NCBI RefSeq assembly: GCF_900163655.1
Contig: NZ_FWFG01000101.1
Coordinates: 1-64,000 of the forward strand
Reading direction: 5' to 3'
Origin: Brachybacterium nesterenkovii
Lineage (GTDB): Bacteria; Actinomycetota; Actinomycetes; Actinomycetales; Dermabacteraceae
Length of the DNA stretch: 64,000 bases
In this document: piece by piece, positions 43,301 to 52,732 of the stretch
Layout: the number at the start of each line of letters is the position of its first letter
How positions within the stretch are numbered: position 1 is the first letter of the stretch
Translations under genes and position numbers: made by a program
The notes under the pieces: generated by a model
Databases searched by the model: none
What the model was told of the DNA's origin: nothing
What the model saw: only the letters and a program-made list of their open reading frames with translations

Positions 43301-43327
43301 CTCGACGACCATCGATGAGGAGCGTCC

Positions 43328-44443
43328 ATGTCGAATCCGAGCAGCCCCGAGACGCGCTCGCCCAGCACCCCGCCGACGGCCGCCGCGGCCGATCCCGCCC
43401 TGTCCGCCCCGCTCGCCGAGCTGGACTCCGAGATCTCCCGCCTGATCGACGCCGAGCTCGCCCGCCAGCGCGGCGGCCTCGAGATGATCGCCTCGGAGAA
43501 CCACACCTTCCGGGCCGTCATGGAGGCCCAGGGATCCGTCCTGACCAACAAGTACGCCGAGGGCTACCCCGGGCGCCGCTACTACGGCGGCTGCGAGCAC
43601 GTCGACGAGATCGAGCGCCTCGCGATCGCCCGCGAGACGCAGCCCAGGCTCATCATCGCCGGCTGGTCCGCCTACCCCCGGCAGCTCGACTTCGCCCGCT
43701 TCCGCGCGATCGCCGACGAGGTCGGCGCCCTGCTCATGGTCGACATGGCTCATATCGCCGGGCTCGTCGCCACGGGGCTGCACCCCTCGCCGCTGCCGCA
43801 TGCGCACGTCGTCACCACCACCACGCACAAGACGCTCGGCGGGCCCCGCGGCGGCATGATCCTCACCAACGACGCGGAGATCGCCAAGAAGATCAACTCC
43901 GCCGTGTTCCCCGGCCAGCAGGGCGGGCCGCTCGAGCACGTCATCGCGGGCAAGGCCGTCGCCTTCGGGCAGGCCGCCTCCGACGCGTTCGCCGACCGCC
44001 AGCGCCGCACCCTCGAGGGCGCCGCGATCCTCGCCGAGCGCCTGAGCCGCCCCGACCTCGCCGAGCGCGGCATCACCGTGCTGACCGGCGGCACCGACGT
44101 GCACCTCGTGCTCGTGGACCTGCGCGACTCCGTGCTCGACGGCCAGCAGGGCGAGGACCTCCTGGCCCGCATCGACATCACCGTCAACCGCAATGCGGTG
44201 CCCTTCGACCCGCGCCCCCCGATGGTCACCTCGGGACTGCGCATCGGCACCCCGGCGCTCGCCACCCGCGGCTTCGACGCCGATGCGTTCACCGAGGTCG
44301 CCGACATCATCGCCGAGGCGCTGATCGCCGGCACCGCCGAGGGAGGCGCCGACGAGGCCGTCCTCGCCGAGCTCGGACGGCGCGTGAGCGCCCTGGCCGA
44401 CGCCCACCCCCTGTACCCCCATCTCGCCCAGCAGGAGGCCTGA
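43328..44443 (+). CDS. glyA: serine hydroxymethyltransferase with internal deletion
   Basis: SHMT condenses glycine and methylene-tetrahydrofolate to serine, the natural outlet for sarcosine oxidase products. The start ([48 protein letters not shown]) and the second part ([14 protein letters not shown], the PLP lysine in [31 protein letters not shown]) are normal. Between ERLAIARE and [15 protein letters not shown] some 70 residues are missing in frame, including the SGSQAN phosphate loop and the His that stacks on PLP. The protein has 371 residues against about 420, despite a 25-residue N-terminal extension. It is probably inactive unless the deletion is an assembly artefact. It has a GAGGAG ribosome site and is the first gene of the sox operon. 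Confidence 0.85.
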   Translation: MSNPSSPETRSPSTPPTAAAADPALSAPLAELDSEISRLIDAELARQRGGLEMIASENHTFRAVMEAQGSVLTNKYAEGYPGRRYYGGCEHVDEIERLAIARETQPRLIIAGWSAYPRQLDFARFRAIADEVGALLMVDMAHIAGLVATGLHPSPLPHAHVVTTTTHKTLGGPRGGMILTNDAEIAKKINSAVFPGQQGGPLEHVIAGKAVAFGQAASDAFADRQRRTLEGAAILAERLSRPDLAERGITVLTGGTDVHLVLVDLRDSVLDGQQGEDLLARIDITVNRNAVPFDPRPPMVTSGLRIGTPALATRGFDADAFTEVADIIAEALIAGTAEGGADEAVLAELGRRVSALADAHPLYPHLAQQEA

Positions 44444-44444
44444 C

Positions 44445-45662
44445 ATGGCAGACATGCTCCCCGAGCACCCGGACTTCCTCTGGCGGAACCCGGAGCCGAA
44501 GAAGACGTACGACGTGGTGATCGTCGGCGGCGGCGGACACGGCCTCGCCACCGCCTACTACCTCGCCAAGAACCACGGGATCACGAACGTCGCGATCCTC
44601 GAGCGCGGCTGGCTCGCCGGCGGCAACATGGCCCGCAACACCACGATCATCCGCTCGAACTACCTGTGGGACGAGTCCGCGGCGATCTACGAGAAGTCCC
44701 TCAAGCTCTGGGAGCAGCTTCCCGCCGAGCTCGACTACGACTTCCTGTTCTCCCAGCGCGGCGTGCTGAACCTCGCCCACACCCTGGGCGATGTCCGCGA
44801 GTCGGTGCGCCGCGTGCGCGCCAACCAGCTCAACGGCGTCGACGCCGAGTGGCTGGACCCGCAGCAGGTCAAGGAGGTGTGCCCCATCGTCAACATCTCC
44901 GACGACATCCGCTACCCGATCATGGGGGCCACCTACCAGCCGCGCGCCGGCATCGCCAAGCACGACCACGTGGCCTGGGCCTTCGCCCGCCAGGCCGATG
45001 CGATGGGCGTCGACATCATCCAGAACTGCGAGGTCACCGACATCGTCGTCGAGGGCGGTCGCGTCACCGGCGTCGAGACCAAGTACGGCCGCATCGGCAC
45101 CGGCAAGGTCGCGCTCGCCGTCGCCGGGCACTCCTCGGTGCTCGCCGCGATGGCCGGGGTGCGCCTGCCCATCCAGTCCCACCCGCTGCAGGCGCTCGTC
45201 TCCGAGCTCTTCGAGCCCGTCCACCCGACGGTCGTCATGTCCAACCACGTGCACGTGTACGTCTCGCAGGCGCACAAGGGCGAGCTCGTGATGGGCGCGG
45301 GCATCGACCCGTTCAACGGCTACGGCCAGCGCGGCTCGTTCCACGTCATCGAGGAGCAGATGGCCGCGGCCGTCGAGCTGTTCCCGATCTTCGCGCGGGC
45401 GCACCTGATCCGCACCTGGGGCGGCATCGTCGACGTCACCCTCGACGCCTCGCCCGTCGTCTCCAAGACCGACGTGGGCGGGCTCTACGTCAACTGCGGC
45501 TGGGGCACGGGCGGCTTCAAGGGCACCCCGGGCTCCGGCTTCACCTACGCGCACACGATCGCCCATGACGAGCCGCACGAGCTCAACCGGGCCTTCGCGC
45601 TCGAGCGCTTCGAGTCCGGCCACCTCATCGACGAGCACGGCGCCGCCGCCGTGGCCCACTGA
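44445..45662 (+). CDS. soxB: heterotetrameric sarcosine oxidase, beta subunit
   Basis: The beta subunit carries FAD and covalently bound FMN and oxidises sarcosine; 405 residues as usual. It begins [38 protein letters not shown] (Rossmann GxGxxG at about residues 24-29) and has [38 protein letters not shown] (the region of the FMN-linking His) and the FAD-binding end [16 protein letters not shown]. It starts 1 bp after the glyA stop, and soxD follows after 17 bp. Confidence 0.97.
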   Translation: MADMLPEHPDFLWRNPEPKKTYDVVIVGGGGHGLATAYYLAKNHGITNVAILERGWLAGGNMARNTTIIRSNYLWDESAAIYEKSLKLWEQLPAELDYDFLFSQRGVLNLAHTLGDVRESVRRVRANQLNGVDAEWLDPQQVKEVCPIVNISDDIRYPIMGATYQPRAGIAKHDHVAWAFARQADAMGVDIIQNCEVTDIVVEGGRVTGVETKYGRIGTGKVALAVAGHSSVLAAMAGVRLPIQSHPLQALVSELFEPVHPTVVMSNHVHVYVSQAHKGELVMGAGIDPFNGYGQRGSFHVIEEQMAAAVELFPIFARAHLIRTWGGIVDVTLDASPVVSKTDVGGLYVNCGWGTGGFKGTPGSGFTYAHTIAHDEPHELNRAFALERFESGHLIDEHGAAAVAH

Positions 45663-45679
45663 CACCGGAGGTCATCCCC

Positions 45680-46075
45680 ATGCTTCTCATCGAATGCCCG
45701 GACTGCGGGCCCCGCAACGAGGTCGAGTTCCACTACGGCGGCCAGGCCCACGTGGCCTACCCGGAGGACCCGTCGGCCCTCTCCGACCGCGAGTGGGCCG
45801 AGTACCTCTTCTACCGCGACAACCCCAAGGGCCCCTTCGCGGAGCGCTGGCAGCACGCCGGCGGCTGCCGCAAGTGGTTCAACGCGGTGCGCGACACCGC
45901 CACCTACGAGTTCCTCGCCGTCTACCGGATGGGCGAGCCGCGGCCCGACATCCCCGGGCTCGAGCGCCCCGCCGAGGGCGCCGAGCCGTTCCACACCCGC
46001 GGGTTCGACGAGCCCGGGCGCGACGACGCCCGGGCCGCCGCCGCTCCCCAGACCCCCGAAGGAGGGCAGCGATGA
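45680..46075 (+). CDS. soxD: sarcosine oxidase, delta subunit
   Basis: A 131-residue zinc-binding structural subunit. The N-terminal [20 protein letters not shown] gives the first Cys pair, and [15 protein letters not shown] supplies the later His/Cys; these ligand the single zinc in the solved heterotetramer. The tail after residue 95 is Glu/Pro/Ala-rich and longer than average. A GGAGG ribosome site precedes it, and its stop overlaps the soxA ATG. Confidence 0.95.
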   Translation: MLLIECPDCGPRNEVEFHYGGQAHVAYPEDPSALSDREWAEYLFYRDNPKGPFAERWQHAGGCRKWFNAVRDTATYEFLAVYRMGEPRPDIPGLERPAEGAEPFHTRGFDEPGRDDARAAAAPQTPEGGQR

Positions 46076-49014
46076 GCACCCGTCTGGACGCGCAGCGCGC
46101 ACCGGGCCACGGCATCGACCGCAGCCGCACCGTCACCATCACCCTCGACGGCACGTCCTACGAGGCGTGCGCCGGGGACACCATCGCCAGCGCCGCGATC
46201 GCCGGCGGCCGCATCGACTGCGGCCCCTCGACCTACTTCTCGCGCCCCCGCGGCATCCTCACCGCCGGCATCGAGGAGCCCAATGCCCTCGTCCACGTGT
46301 CCCAGCGCGGCGAGGGCGGCGTCGACGAGTCGATGCTGTCGGCCACCGCGGTCGAGGCCGTCGACGGGCTCGAGGCCCGGTACCTCTCGGGGCTGGGCAC
46401 GATGGACCCCCGCACCGACACCGCGGTCTACGACCACAAGCACGTGCACACCGACGTGCTCGTGATCGGCGCGGGACCGGCCGGACTGGCCGCCGCCCGC
46501 GAGGCCGCCCGCTCCGGCGCCCGCGTGATCCTCATGGACGACCAGGGCGTCGCCGGCGGCTCCCTGCTGTCGACCCGCAGCGCCGAGATCGACGGCGCCG
46601 CCGCGATGGCCTGGGCCGATCGGACCCTCGCCGAGCTGCGCGCGAGCGAGGACGTCACCATCCTGCAGCGGACCTCGGCGTTCGGCTCCTACGACTCCAA
46701 CTACGTCGTCGCGCTCGAGAACCGCACCGACCACCTGCCGCGCGCCGAGCGCGCGGGCGTGTCCCGCCAGCGCGTCTGGCACGTGCGCGCCGCCCAGGTG
46801 GTGCTCGCGACCGGAGCCTACGACCGCCCGATCGTGTTCGCGAACAACGACCGGCCCGGGGTCATGCTCGCCGGGGCCGTGCGCACCTACCTCAACCGCT
46901 ACGGCGTCCTCGCCGGGGAGCGGACGGTGGTCGCCACGACGAACGACACCGCCTACGACCTCGTCGAGGACCTCGTCGCCGCGGGCGCCGAGGTCGCGCT
47001 CGTCGTCGACTCCCGGACCGCGCCGAGCGAGCGCGCGAGCGCCGTCCTCGCGGCGACCGGCGTCGCGGGCCGCTTCGGCGCGGCCGTCGTCGACACCGCG
47101 GGGGAGGGGCCGGCCGGGCGCGTGAGCTCCGTCAGCGTCGCCGACCTCGCGGCCGACGGGACGATCGCCTCGGACATCGAGAGCGTCGAGACCGACCTGC
47201 TGGCCGTCTCCGGCGGCATCGCCCCCGTCGTGCACCTGCACTCCCAGGCCCAGGGGCGCCTGCGCTGGGACGAGGCCCTGGCGACGTTCGTGCCCGCCGC
47301 GCCGATGAGGAACCAGCACCTCGCCGGCGCCCTGACCGGCACCGTCTCCCTGTCCGACGCCCTGCGCGCCGGTGCCGAGGCCGGTGCCGCCGCCGCGACG
47401 GCCGCCGGGTACGAGCGGATGGCCGAGGTCCCCGCGGCGGGCGATGCGGATGCCCCGGCCTTCGGGCCGGTGGCGCCCCTGTGGCTCGTGCCGGGACCGT
47501 CGACGGGCTCGCCGAGCGAGCCGGGCGCGGACCCGGAGGCGTGGCGCGACCACCTCGTCGACCTCCAGCGCGACCAGAGCGTCCGGGACGTGCTGCGCGC
47601 GATCGGCGCGGGCATGCGCAACGTCGAGCACATCAAGCGCTACACGTCGATCTCCACCGCGAACGACCAGGGCAAGACCTCGGCCGTCCCCGCGATCGGC
47701 GTCATGGCCGCGATCCTCGGCGCCGAGGACGTCGGCTCCTTCGGGACCACCGCCTTCCGCGCCCCCTACGCCCCGGTGTCGTTCGTGGCGCTCGCGGGCC
47801 GTCGCCGCGGCGAGCTGTTCGACCCCGCGCGGCGCACCGCCATGCACGAGTGGCACGTCGAGCACGGCGCCCTCTTCGAGGACGTCGGCCAGTGGAAGCG
47901 CCCTTGGTACTACCCCCAGGACGGCGAGGACATGCGCACGGCCGTGCTGCGCGAATGCGCCGCGGTCCGCGAGTCCGTCGGCTTCATGGACGGCACCACG
48001 CTGGGCAAGATCGCGATCCGCGGCAAGGACGCGGCGACCTTCCTCAACCGGATCTACACCAACGGCTTCATCAAGCTGGCCGTCGGCAAGGGCCGCTACG
48101 GCGTCATGTGCACGCCCGACGGCATGATCTTCGACGACGGCGTGACCCTGCGCGAGGCCGACGACGCCTTCTTCATGACCACCACCTCCTCCGGCGCGGC
48201 GAAGGTGCTGGACTGGCTCGAGGAGTGGTCGCAGACGGAATGGCCCGAGCTCGACGTCGTCTTCACCTCGGTGACCGAGCAGTGGTCGACGATCACGGTG
48301 GCCGGACCGCGCTCGCGGGACGTCATCGCGAAGGTCGCCCCGGGCCTGGACGTCTCGAAGGAGGGCTTCGGCTTCATGGAGTTCCGGGACACGGTGCTGG
48401 CGAATGGGGTGCCGGCCCGGATCCCGCGGATCTCGTTCTCCGGCGAGCTCGCCTTCGAGATCAACGTCGAGGCGTTCTACGGGCGCGCCGTGTGGGAGAT
48501 GGTCGCCGAGGCCGGCGAGGAGTTCGGCATCACCCCGTACGGCACGGAGACCATGCACGTGCTGCGCGCCGAGAAGGGCCTGATCATCGTCGGCCAGGAC
48601 ACCGACGGCACGGTCACCCCGCAGGACGCGAACATGGAGTGGATCGTCTCCAAGCTCAAGAAGGACTTCATCGGCAAGCGGTCCTACGAGCGCGAGGACA
48701 ACCTGCGCACCGACCGCAAGCAGCTCGTCGGGCTGCTGCCGACGGACCGCACCACCCGACTGGCCGAGGGCGCCCACCTCATCGAGCACGGCACGCCCGT
48801 GACGCCGCAGGACGGCCCCGTGCCGATGATCGGCTGGGTCGCCTCGTCCTACGACTCGGCGGAGCTGAAGAGCCCCTTCAGCCTCGCCCTCGTCGAGCGC
48901 GGCCGCGACCGCGTCGGCGAGATCGTCCAGTCGCCGCTCGGCGACGAGCTCATCGACGTGGAGATCACCTCTCCCGTCCTGGTCGACCCCGAAGGAGAGC
49001 GCCGAGATGGCTGA
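46072..49014 (+). CDS. soxA: sarcosine oxidase, alpha subunit
   Basis: The 980-residue alpha subunit binds NAD+ and passes the oxidised methyl group to tetrahydrofolate. Domains in order: a 2Fe-2S-ferredoxin-like N-terminus without the cluster Cys set ([20 protein letters not shown]), a Rossmann NAD domain ([19 protein letters not shown], about residues 127-145), a central helical domain with TCGxC-like features replaced by [19 protein letters not shown], and a C-terminal aminomethyltransferase-like folate domain ([33 protein letters not shown] and later [10 protein letters not shown]). It overlaps soxD by 4 bp and soxG by 8 bp. Confidence 0.96.
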   Translation: MSTRLDAQRAPGHGIDRSRTVTITLDGTSYEACAGDTIASAAIAGGRIDCGPSTYFSRPRGILTAGIEEPNALVHVSQRGEGGVDESMLSATAVEAVDGLEARYLSGLGTMDPRTDTAVYDHKHVHTDVLVIGAGPAGLAAAREAARSGARVILMDDQGVAGGSLLSTRSAEIDGAAAMAWADRTLAELRASEDVTILQRTSAFGSYDSNYVVALENRTDHLPRAERAGVSRQRVWHVRAAQVVLATGAYDRPIVFANNDRPGVMLAGAVRTYLNRYGVLAGERTVVATTNDTAYDLVEDLVAAGAEVALVVDSRTAPSERASAVLAATGVAGRFGAAVVDTAGEGPAGRVSSVSVADLAADGTIASDIESVETDLLAVSGGIAPVVHLHSQAQGRLRWDEALATFVPAAPMRNQHLAGALTGTVSLSDALRAGAEAGAAAATAAGYERMAEVPAAGDADAPAFGPVAPLWLVPGPSTGSPSEPGADPEAWRDHLVDLQRDQSVRDVLRAIGAGMRNVEHIKRYTSISTANDQGKTSAVPAIGVMAAILGAEDVGSFGTTAFRAPYAPVSFVALAGRRRGELFDPARRTAMHEWHVEHGALFEDVGQWKRPWYYPQDGEDMRTAVLRECAAVRESVGFMDGTTLGKIAIRGKDAATFLNRIYTNGFIKLAVGKGRYGVMCTPDGMIFDDGVTLREADDAFFMTTTSSGAAKVLDWLEEWSQTEWPELDVVFTSVTEQWSTITVAGPRSRDVIAKVAPGLDVSKEGFGFMEFRDTVLANGVPARIPRISFSGELAFEINVEAFYGRAVWEMVAEAGEEFGITPYGTETMHVLRAEKGLIIVGQDTDGTVTPQDANMEWIVSKLKKDFIGKRSYEREDNLRTDRKQLVGLLPTDRTTRLAEGAHLIEHGTPVTPQDGPVPMIGWVASSYDSAELKSPFSLALVERGRDRVGEIVQSPLGDELIDVEITSPVLVDPEGERRDG

Positions 49015-49753
49015 CGAGAAGAGCACCACCGAGACAGCACCGAGGACGGCCGAGACCCCGGCATATGCCTCCGTGCCCGGCCAGGACGGGGTGCCGGAGA
49101 TCGCGTCCGTCGAGGAGCTGGACCGCCTGCGGGTCTCGCCCGCGGCCCACCTCGCCGACCTCATGGCCGGCGCGGAGGTGACGGGGGAGCGCGGCGCGGC
49201 CGTGCGGGAGCACCCGTTCGCCACCCAGATCGGGATGCGGGCCGTGCCCGGGTCCGAGGGTGCGGCGGCGCTCGAGGGCGTGCTGGGCTTCCCCCTGCCG
49301 ACGGCCGTCGGCGAGGTCACCGGCGATCCGCAGGGCCTGCACGTCCTGTGGCTATCGCCCGACGAGTTCCTCGCCGTCGACGTGTCCGAGCATCAGCGCC
49401 CCGGCGCCGAGGCCCCGTTCGCCGCGGCGCTCGCCCCGGGTGCGGCCGGGCAGGCCGTGGACCTCTCGGCCAACCGCACGATCCTGGTCCTGACGGGGCC
49501 CAGCGCGCGGGCGGTGCTGGAGAAGGGCTGCCACCTGGACCTGCACCCGCGGGCCTTCCCCGTCGGGCGCGCCGAGGTCACCCAGCTGGGCATCGTGCCG
49601 CTCTACCTGCATCGCAGCGGCGAGGAGGAGTGGCGGCTGTACCCGCGCCAGTCCTTCGCGGACTTCTGCGTCCGCTGGCTCGTGGATGCGATGGCCGAGT
49701 TCGGTGCGGCCGATCCGGAGGCGGAGAGCCGGGAGCTGGCCGTCCGCGGCTGA
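49007..49753 (+). CDS. soxG: sarcosine oxidase, gamma subunit
   Basis: A 248-residue gamma subunit, distantly related to the folate-binding part of aminomethyltransferases. Visible are a [21 protein letters not shown] start of the conserved part, [65 protein letters not shown], and the C-terminal [21 protein letters not shown]. The first 40 residues are an acidic, variable extension. It is the last gene of the operon; no purU or folD follows, so formate or folate recycling must be encoded elsewhere. Confidence 0.94.
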   Translation: MADEKSTTETAPRTAETPAYASVPGQDGVPEIASVEELDRLRVSPAAHLADLMAGAEVTGERGAAVREHPFATQIGMRAVPGSEGAAALEGVLGFPLPTAVGEVTGDPQGLHVLWLSPDEFLAVDVSEHQRPGAEAPFAAALAPGAAGQAVDLSANRTILVLTGPSARAVLEKGCHLDLHPRAFPVGRAEVTQLGIVPLYLHRSGEEEWRLYPRQSFADFCVRWLVDAMAEFGAADPEAESRELAVRG

Positions 49754-50116
49754 GCCGCGGACGCGAGACGGCGTCCCGCTGGACCGGGGATGGCGAGCGG
49801 GGCGTCGACCGGGCCGCGGGCACGGGGCACGGTCGTGGGTCACGGCCGCACCGGCCGGGGACCTGCGGGGACGGCGGGGTGGGCAACGGCGCCCGCCCCG
49901 CCGTTTCCGTCTGCGCCGGCGACCGGTCGGCGACCTCCGCTGTCGAGCACTGGCGGTATGGCGTGGGCTGCGACGATATCGTCGCAGCCCACGCCATACC
50001 GCCACCTCTCGACGAGGCGTTCTCGGAAGCGGCGGCGATGGGAGGCACGGAGCGGCAGGGGCAAGCTCGGCGGCAGGGGTGGGCTCAGCGGCCGCGGGTG
50101 CCGCACCCGAGCATGC
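49754..50116. other. intergenic region after the sox operon
   Basis: Besides IR6 no gene or RNA is seen. Around 50041-50100 there are repeated GGCAGGGG and GCTCGGCGG-like words. Confidence 0.6.
49942..50013. repeat. 54-bp perfect palindrome IR6 with extended arms
   Basis: Bases 49951-49977 are the exact reverse complement of 49978-50004, with no loop at all (centre CGACGAT/ATCGTCG). GTCGAG (49942-49947) and CTCGAC (50008-50013) extend the pairing after three mismatched bases. It sits about 190 bp behind soxG, before the convergent tRNA-Arg unit. Confidence 0.97.
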
Positions 50117-50160
50117 GAAAGGCCCCTCACCACAGCGTTTCCGCTGGTGAGGGGCCTTTC
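50117..50160 (-). terminator. terminator of tRNA-Arg
   Basis: Perfect 16-nt arms (GAAAGGCCCCTCACCA, 50117-50132, with 50145-50160) and a 12-nt loop, immediately behind the tRNA 3' end. The A/T ends of the arms would allow it to work in both directions. Confidence 0.88.
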
Positions 50161-50166
50161 GTTCGG

Positions 50167-50239
50167 TGCGCCCGGAGGGATTCGAACCCCCAACCTTCTG
50201 ATCCGTAGTCAGATGCTCTATCCGTTAAGCTACGGGCGC
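50167..50239 (-). tRNA. tRNA-Arg(ACG)
   Basis: A 73-nt tRNA on the minus strand. The acceptor stem GCGCCCG pairs with CGGGCGC followed by discriminator A. The anticodon arm is TCTGA-CTACGGA-TCAGA (anticodon ACG, expected to be deaminated to ICG to read CGU/CGC/CGA). The T-arm contains GGTTCGAATCC. CCA is not encoded. Confidence 0.97.
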
Positions 50240-50428
50240 CCATCGGCCGAAGCCGACCTGATCGATAGTAGTCCGACGGTGGCCGAGGCGCCAATCCCGG
50301 CCTCATGAGGCTCCTCACACGCCCACGGGGTAGGCACCCCGCCAGCGATCCTCCGCGCCGCCCGCGCAGCGCACTGCCCTCCGTCCCCGTGATCCGAGGC
50401 GCGGCCGCCTTCCGTGCTCCGACGCACT

Positions 50429-50477
50429 GCACCCCGCCGACCGTCCCCGGCGGCGGACGGGGGAGTCGACGGGGTGC
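50429..50477 (-). terminator. terminator-like hairpin after the lipoprotein gene
   Basis: GCACCCCG (50429-50436) pairs with CGGGGTGC (50470-50477), with a second stem CCGTCC/GGACGG inside. It is 10 bp behind the stop codon of the minus-strand gene. Confidence 0.6.
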
Positions 50478-50486
50478 GAGGAGCGG

Positions 50487-51551
50487 TCAGCCCTGCGGGC
50501 GGTCCCAGGGCTGGGGAGCCTGCGGCGCCTGCCCGCCCTGGGGCGGGTTCTGCCACGGCTGGCCCTGCTGCGGAGCACCGGGCGCCGCGGGGGCGCCGGG
50601 CGCGGACGGCATACCCGGGGCCTGCGGGGCCTGTCCGCCCTGCGGGGGAGCGGCGTGGCTCCCGGAGGCCGGCGGCTGCGCGGGCGGCTGCGCGGACGGG
50701 GCCGCCCAGCTGGCCCCACCGGTCTGCGGGGCCGATTGCGGCGAGCCGTACGGGCTCGGTGCTCCGGGCGAGGACGCGCCGTAGCCGCCCGGTGCGGCCG
50801 GGGGAGCTGCGGGCGAGGGCGCCCCGTATGCGGCGGGAGCCGCCGGGGCCGAGGCGCCCGCGCCGTAGCCGCCGGGAGCGGCGACCGGAGTGCTCTTGCC
50901 GCGGCGGCGCAGGAGCAGGACGGCGCCGAGGATCAGGGCGCCGAGGACCACAAGGCCGATGAGCGCGCCGACGGCGAGCACGATCCACAGCAGGCCGCTG
51001 GAGCTCTTCTTCGCGGTGATGTCGACGCCGTTCATGAGCTCGTCGATGTCGGTGAACACCACCGAGTTGCCGTCGATCGTCCCGGTCGAGGAGGAGACGA
51101 CCTTGCCGGGGAACGTGATCTTCAGGTTGAAGTCGAGGCCCGTGAGCATCGAGGCGTCGTCGCCCGTCATGCCCGCCGAGCTCGCGTCCAGCACCAGGTG
51201 GTACTCGCCGTCGGACTCCGTGAGCTCGATGCCCGAGCCCCAGGTATCGCGGGTGGTGGTGCCCTCGACCTCGCACGCGTACATGTCGGGATCGTCGACC
51301 GGGGTGGTCCGGTCGGGGCCGCTCGTGATGCCGTCCTGGTTCTCGGTGAAGGTGTCGCACATGGCCTGGGACGAGGTGATCTGGGCCATGTCGCCCATGC
51401 TCTTGTCGATGCCGATCAGGAAGGTCAGGTGCAGGGTGTCGGCGTCCTTGACCTCGATCGTGCCGTCGAACTTGCCGCAGCCGGCGAGGACGAGGAGGAA
51501 GGGAAGGATGAGGAGGGCCGCGATGCGGCGCCTCCAGGTGCTGATGGCCAT
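50487..51551 (-). CDS. LppM-like membrane lipoprotein
   Basis: 354 residues. A lipoprotein signal peptide with lipobox LVLAGC (Cys about residue 25) leads into an LppM-type extracellular domain (FDGTIEVKDADTLHLTFLIG, about 30-185), then one membrane helix (LLWIVLAVGALIGLVVLGALIL, about 197-218), a basic RRRGKS stop-transfer and a long cytoplasmic tail of Pro/Ala/Gln/Gly-rich repeats (GGYGAGASAPAAP, PPQGGQAPQ). LppM in mycobacteria affects phagosome handling; in a free-living relative the role is open. Being close to the division cluster suggests an envelope function. Start ATG 51551 after a GGGGGACC ribosome site. Confidence 0.82.
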   Translation of the reverse strand: MAISTWRRRIAALLILPFLLVLAGCGKFDGTIEVKDADTLHLTFLIGIDKSMGDMAQITSSQAMCDTFTENQDGITSGPDRTTPVDDPDMYACEVEGTTTRDTWGSGIELTESDGEYHLVLDASSAGMTGDDASMLTGLDFNLKITFPGKVVSSSTGTIDGNSVVFTDIDELMNGVDITAKKSSSGLLWIVLAVGALIGLVVLGALILGAVLLLRRRGKSTPVAAPGGYGAGASAPAAPAAYGAPSPAAPPAAPGGYGASSPGAPSPYGSPQSAPQTGGASWAAPSAQPPAQPPASGSHAAPPQGGQAPQAPGMPSAPGAPAAPGAPQQGQPWQNPPQGGQAPQAPQPWDRPQG

Positions 51552-51765
51552 GGCGGTCCCCCGGGGAATAGAGATGTCTGCAGCGTCGGCCGCGGCTGTG
51601 GCCGTGCTCACCTCACGATACCGGGAGAGCGGCCTCCGCACCGTGGGGAGAAGTGCCCATGGGGGTCATATGCGGGAGGACTCGGGTGTCCCACGTCGAA
51701 TGGACGTTCGGTGCAGGGGGGAGGCGCGCCGAAGGGCGTGCGGCGGGTCGAGGTCCCCCGGATCC

Positions 51766-52728
51766 TCAGGCCTCGTGCTCCGGCAGGGCGGACGCGGCCG
51801 ACCCCGGCGGCATGCCCTGACCGAACACCGTCGACGCCTCGGGTCGCTTGGGCCGGATGCTGTCGCCGGAGGACTGGTGGCGCAGGCGCCGCATCACCCA
51901 GGGCCCCAGATGGGTGCGCGCCCACTGCAGGTCGTCCTGGCGCGCGGCCCGCCAGGTGCGGCCGGGCCCGTCCTCGGGGTCGCCCGGGGTGATGTCGTGG
52001 TCCACGCCGAGGGTGTCGAGCACCTCGGCGGCGATGCGCTGATGGCCCAGCGGCGAGAAGTGCAGACGGTCCTCGGCCCACATGGACTCGCGCGTCAGGT
52101 CGCGCAGAGACCATAGGTCCACGATCGCCGCATCGTGACGGCTGGCGACCATGCGCATGTTCTCGTTGTAGATCGCGGCGCGGCCGCGGATCACCCGCAG
52201 CACCGGCGTGGAGCCGACGTCCGGGGCGGTGAACAGCACCACGGTCGCCCCGGCCGCCCGGAGCCGCTCGACCGCGCTGTCGATCTCGGCGGCGATCGCA
52301 TCGGGGTCGCCGAGGCGCAGCACGTCGTTGCCGCCGGCGGAGAGCGTCACCAGGTCCGGCCCGAGATCCAGGGCCGGCTGCAGCTGCTCGTCGAGGATCT
52401 GCCGGTACAGCCGCCCGCGGATCGCGAGGTTCGCGTAGGAGAAGCCGTCGACGCCGCGGCCCAGCTGCTCGGCCGTGCGGTCCGCCCAGCCGCGGTGCCC
52501 GCCCGGGACCGCGGGATCGGGGTCGCCGATCCCCTCCGTGAAGGAGTCGCCCATCGACACCATGCGGGTCCACGGATGCGACCCCGGGGTGGGGTTCGCC
52601 TCGGTATCGCCGCGGCCATCCGACCGCGGTTCGCGGGGCGCGACGATCGGCTCCGCTGCGGGCTCACCGGCGCGCCGGGCCTCGTCGTCGCTGCGCAGGG
52701 CCTGGTCATCGGGGGGCTGGGTGGTCAT
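51766..52728 (-). CDS. SGNH/GDSL hydrolase family protein
   Basis: 320 residues, no signal peptide. Block I is VSMGDSFTEGIGDP with the catalytic Ser (about residue 60), Block II Gly in NLAIRGRLYRQILDEQ, Block III in LVTLSAGGNDVLR, and Block V DRLHFSPLGHQRIA supplying Asp and His. Such enzymes hydrolyse ester bonds of lipids or sugars. The first 50 residues and last 45 are charged, variable extensions. A weak GGAAGTG precedes the ATG. It follows crgA on the same strand with only 4 bp between stop and start, so it is probably cotranscribed. Confidence 0.9.
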   Translation of the reverse strand: MTTQPPDDQALRSDDEARRAGEPAAEPIVAPREPRSDGRGDTEANPTPGSHPWTRMVSMGDSFTEGIGDPDPAVPGGHRGWADRTAEQLGRGVDGFSYANLAIRGRLYRQILDEQLQPALDLGPDLVTLSAGGNDVLRLGDPDAIAAEIDSAVERLRAAGATVVLFTAPDVGSTPVLRVIRGRAAIYNENMRMVASRHDAAIVDLWSLRDLTRESMWAEDRLHFSPLGHQRIAAEVLDTLGVDHDITPGDPEDGPGRTWRAARQDDLQWARTHLGPWVMRRLRHQSSGDSIRPKRPEASTVFGQGMPPGSAASALPEHEA

Positions 52729-52732
52729 AGCA

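Noticed and set aside
43149-43327. glycine riboswitch before glyA-sox
   Set aside because: The 179-bp region shows the palindrome and a ribosome site but none of the conserved glycine aptamer pairing I would expect.
45922-49320. 1132-codon open frame on the minus strand opposite the sox genes
   Set aside because: It mirrors soxA/soxG codons in antisense, is His/Asp/Gly/Val-rich without any family motif, and the plus strand is unmistakably sarcosine oxidase.
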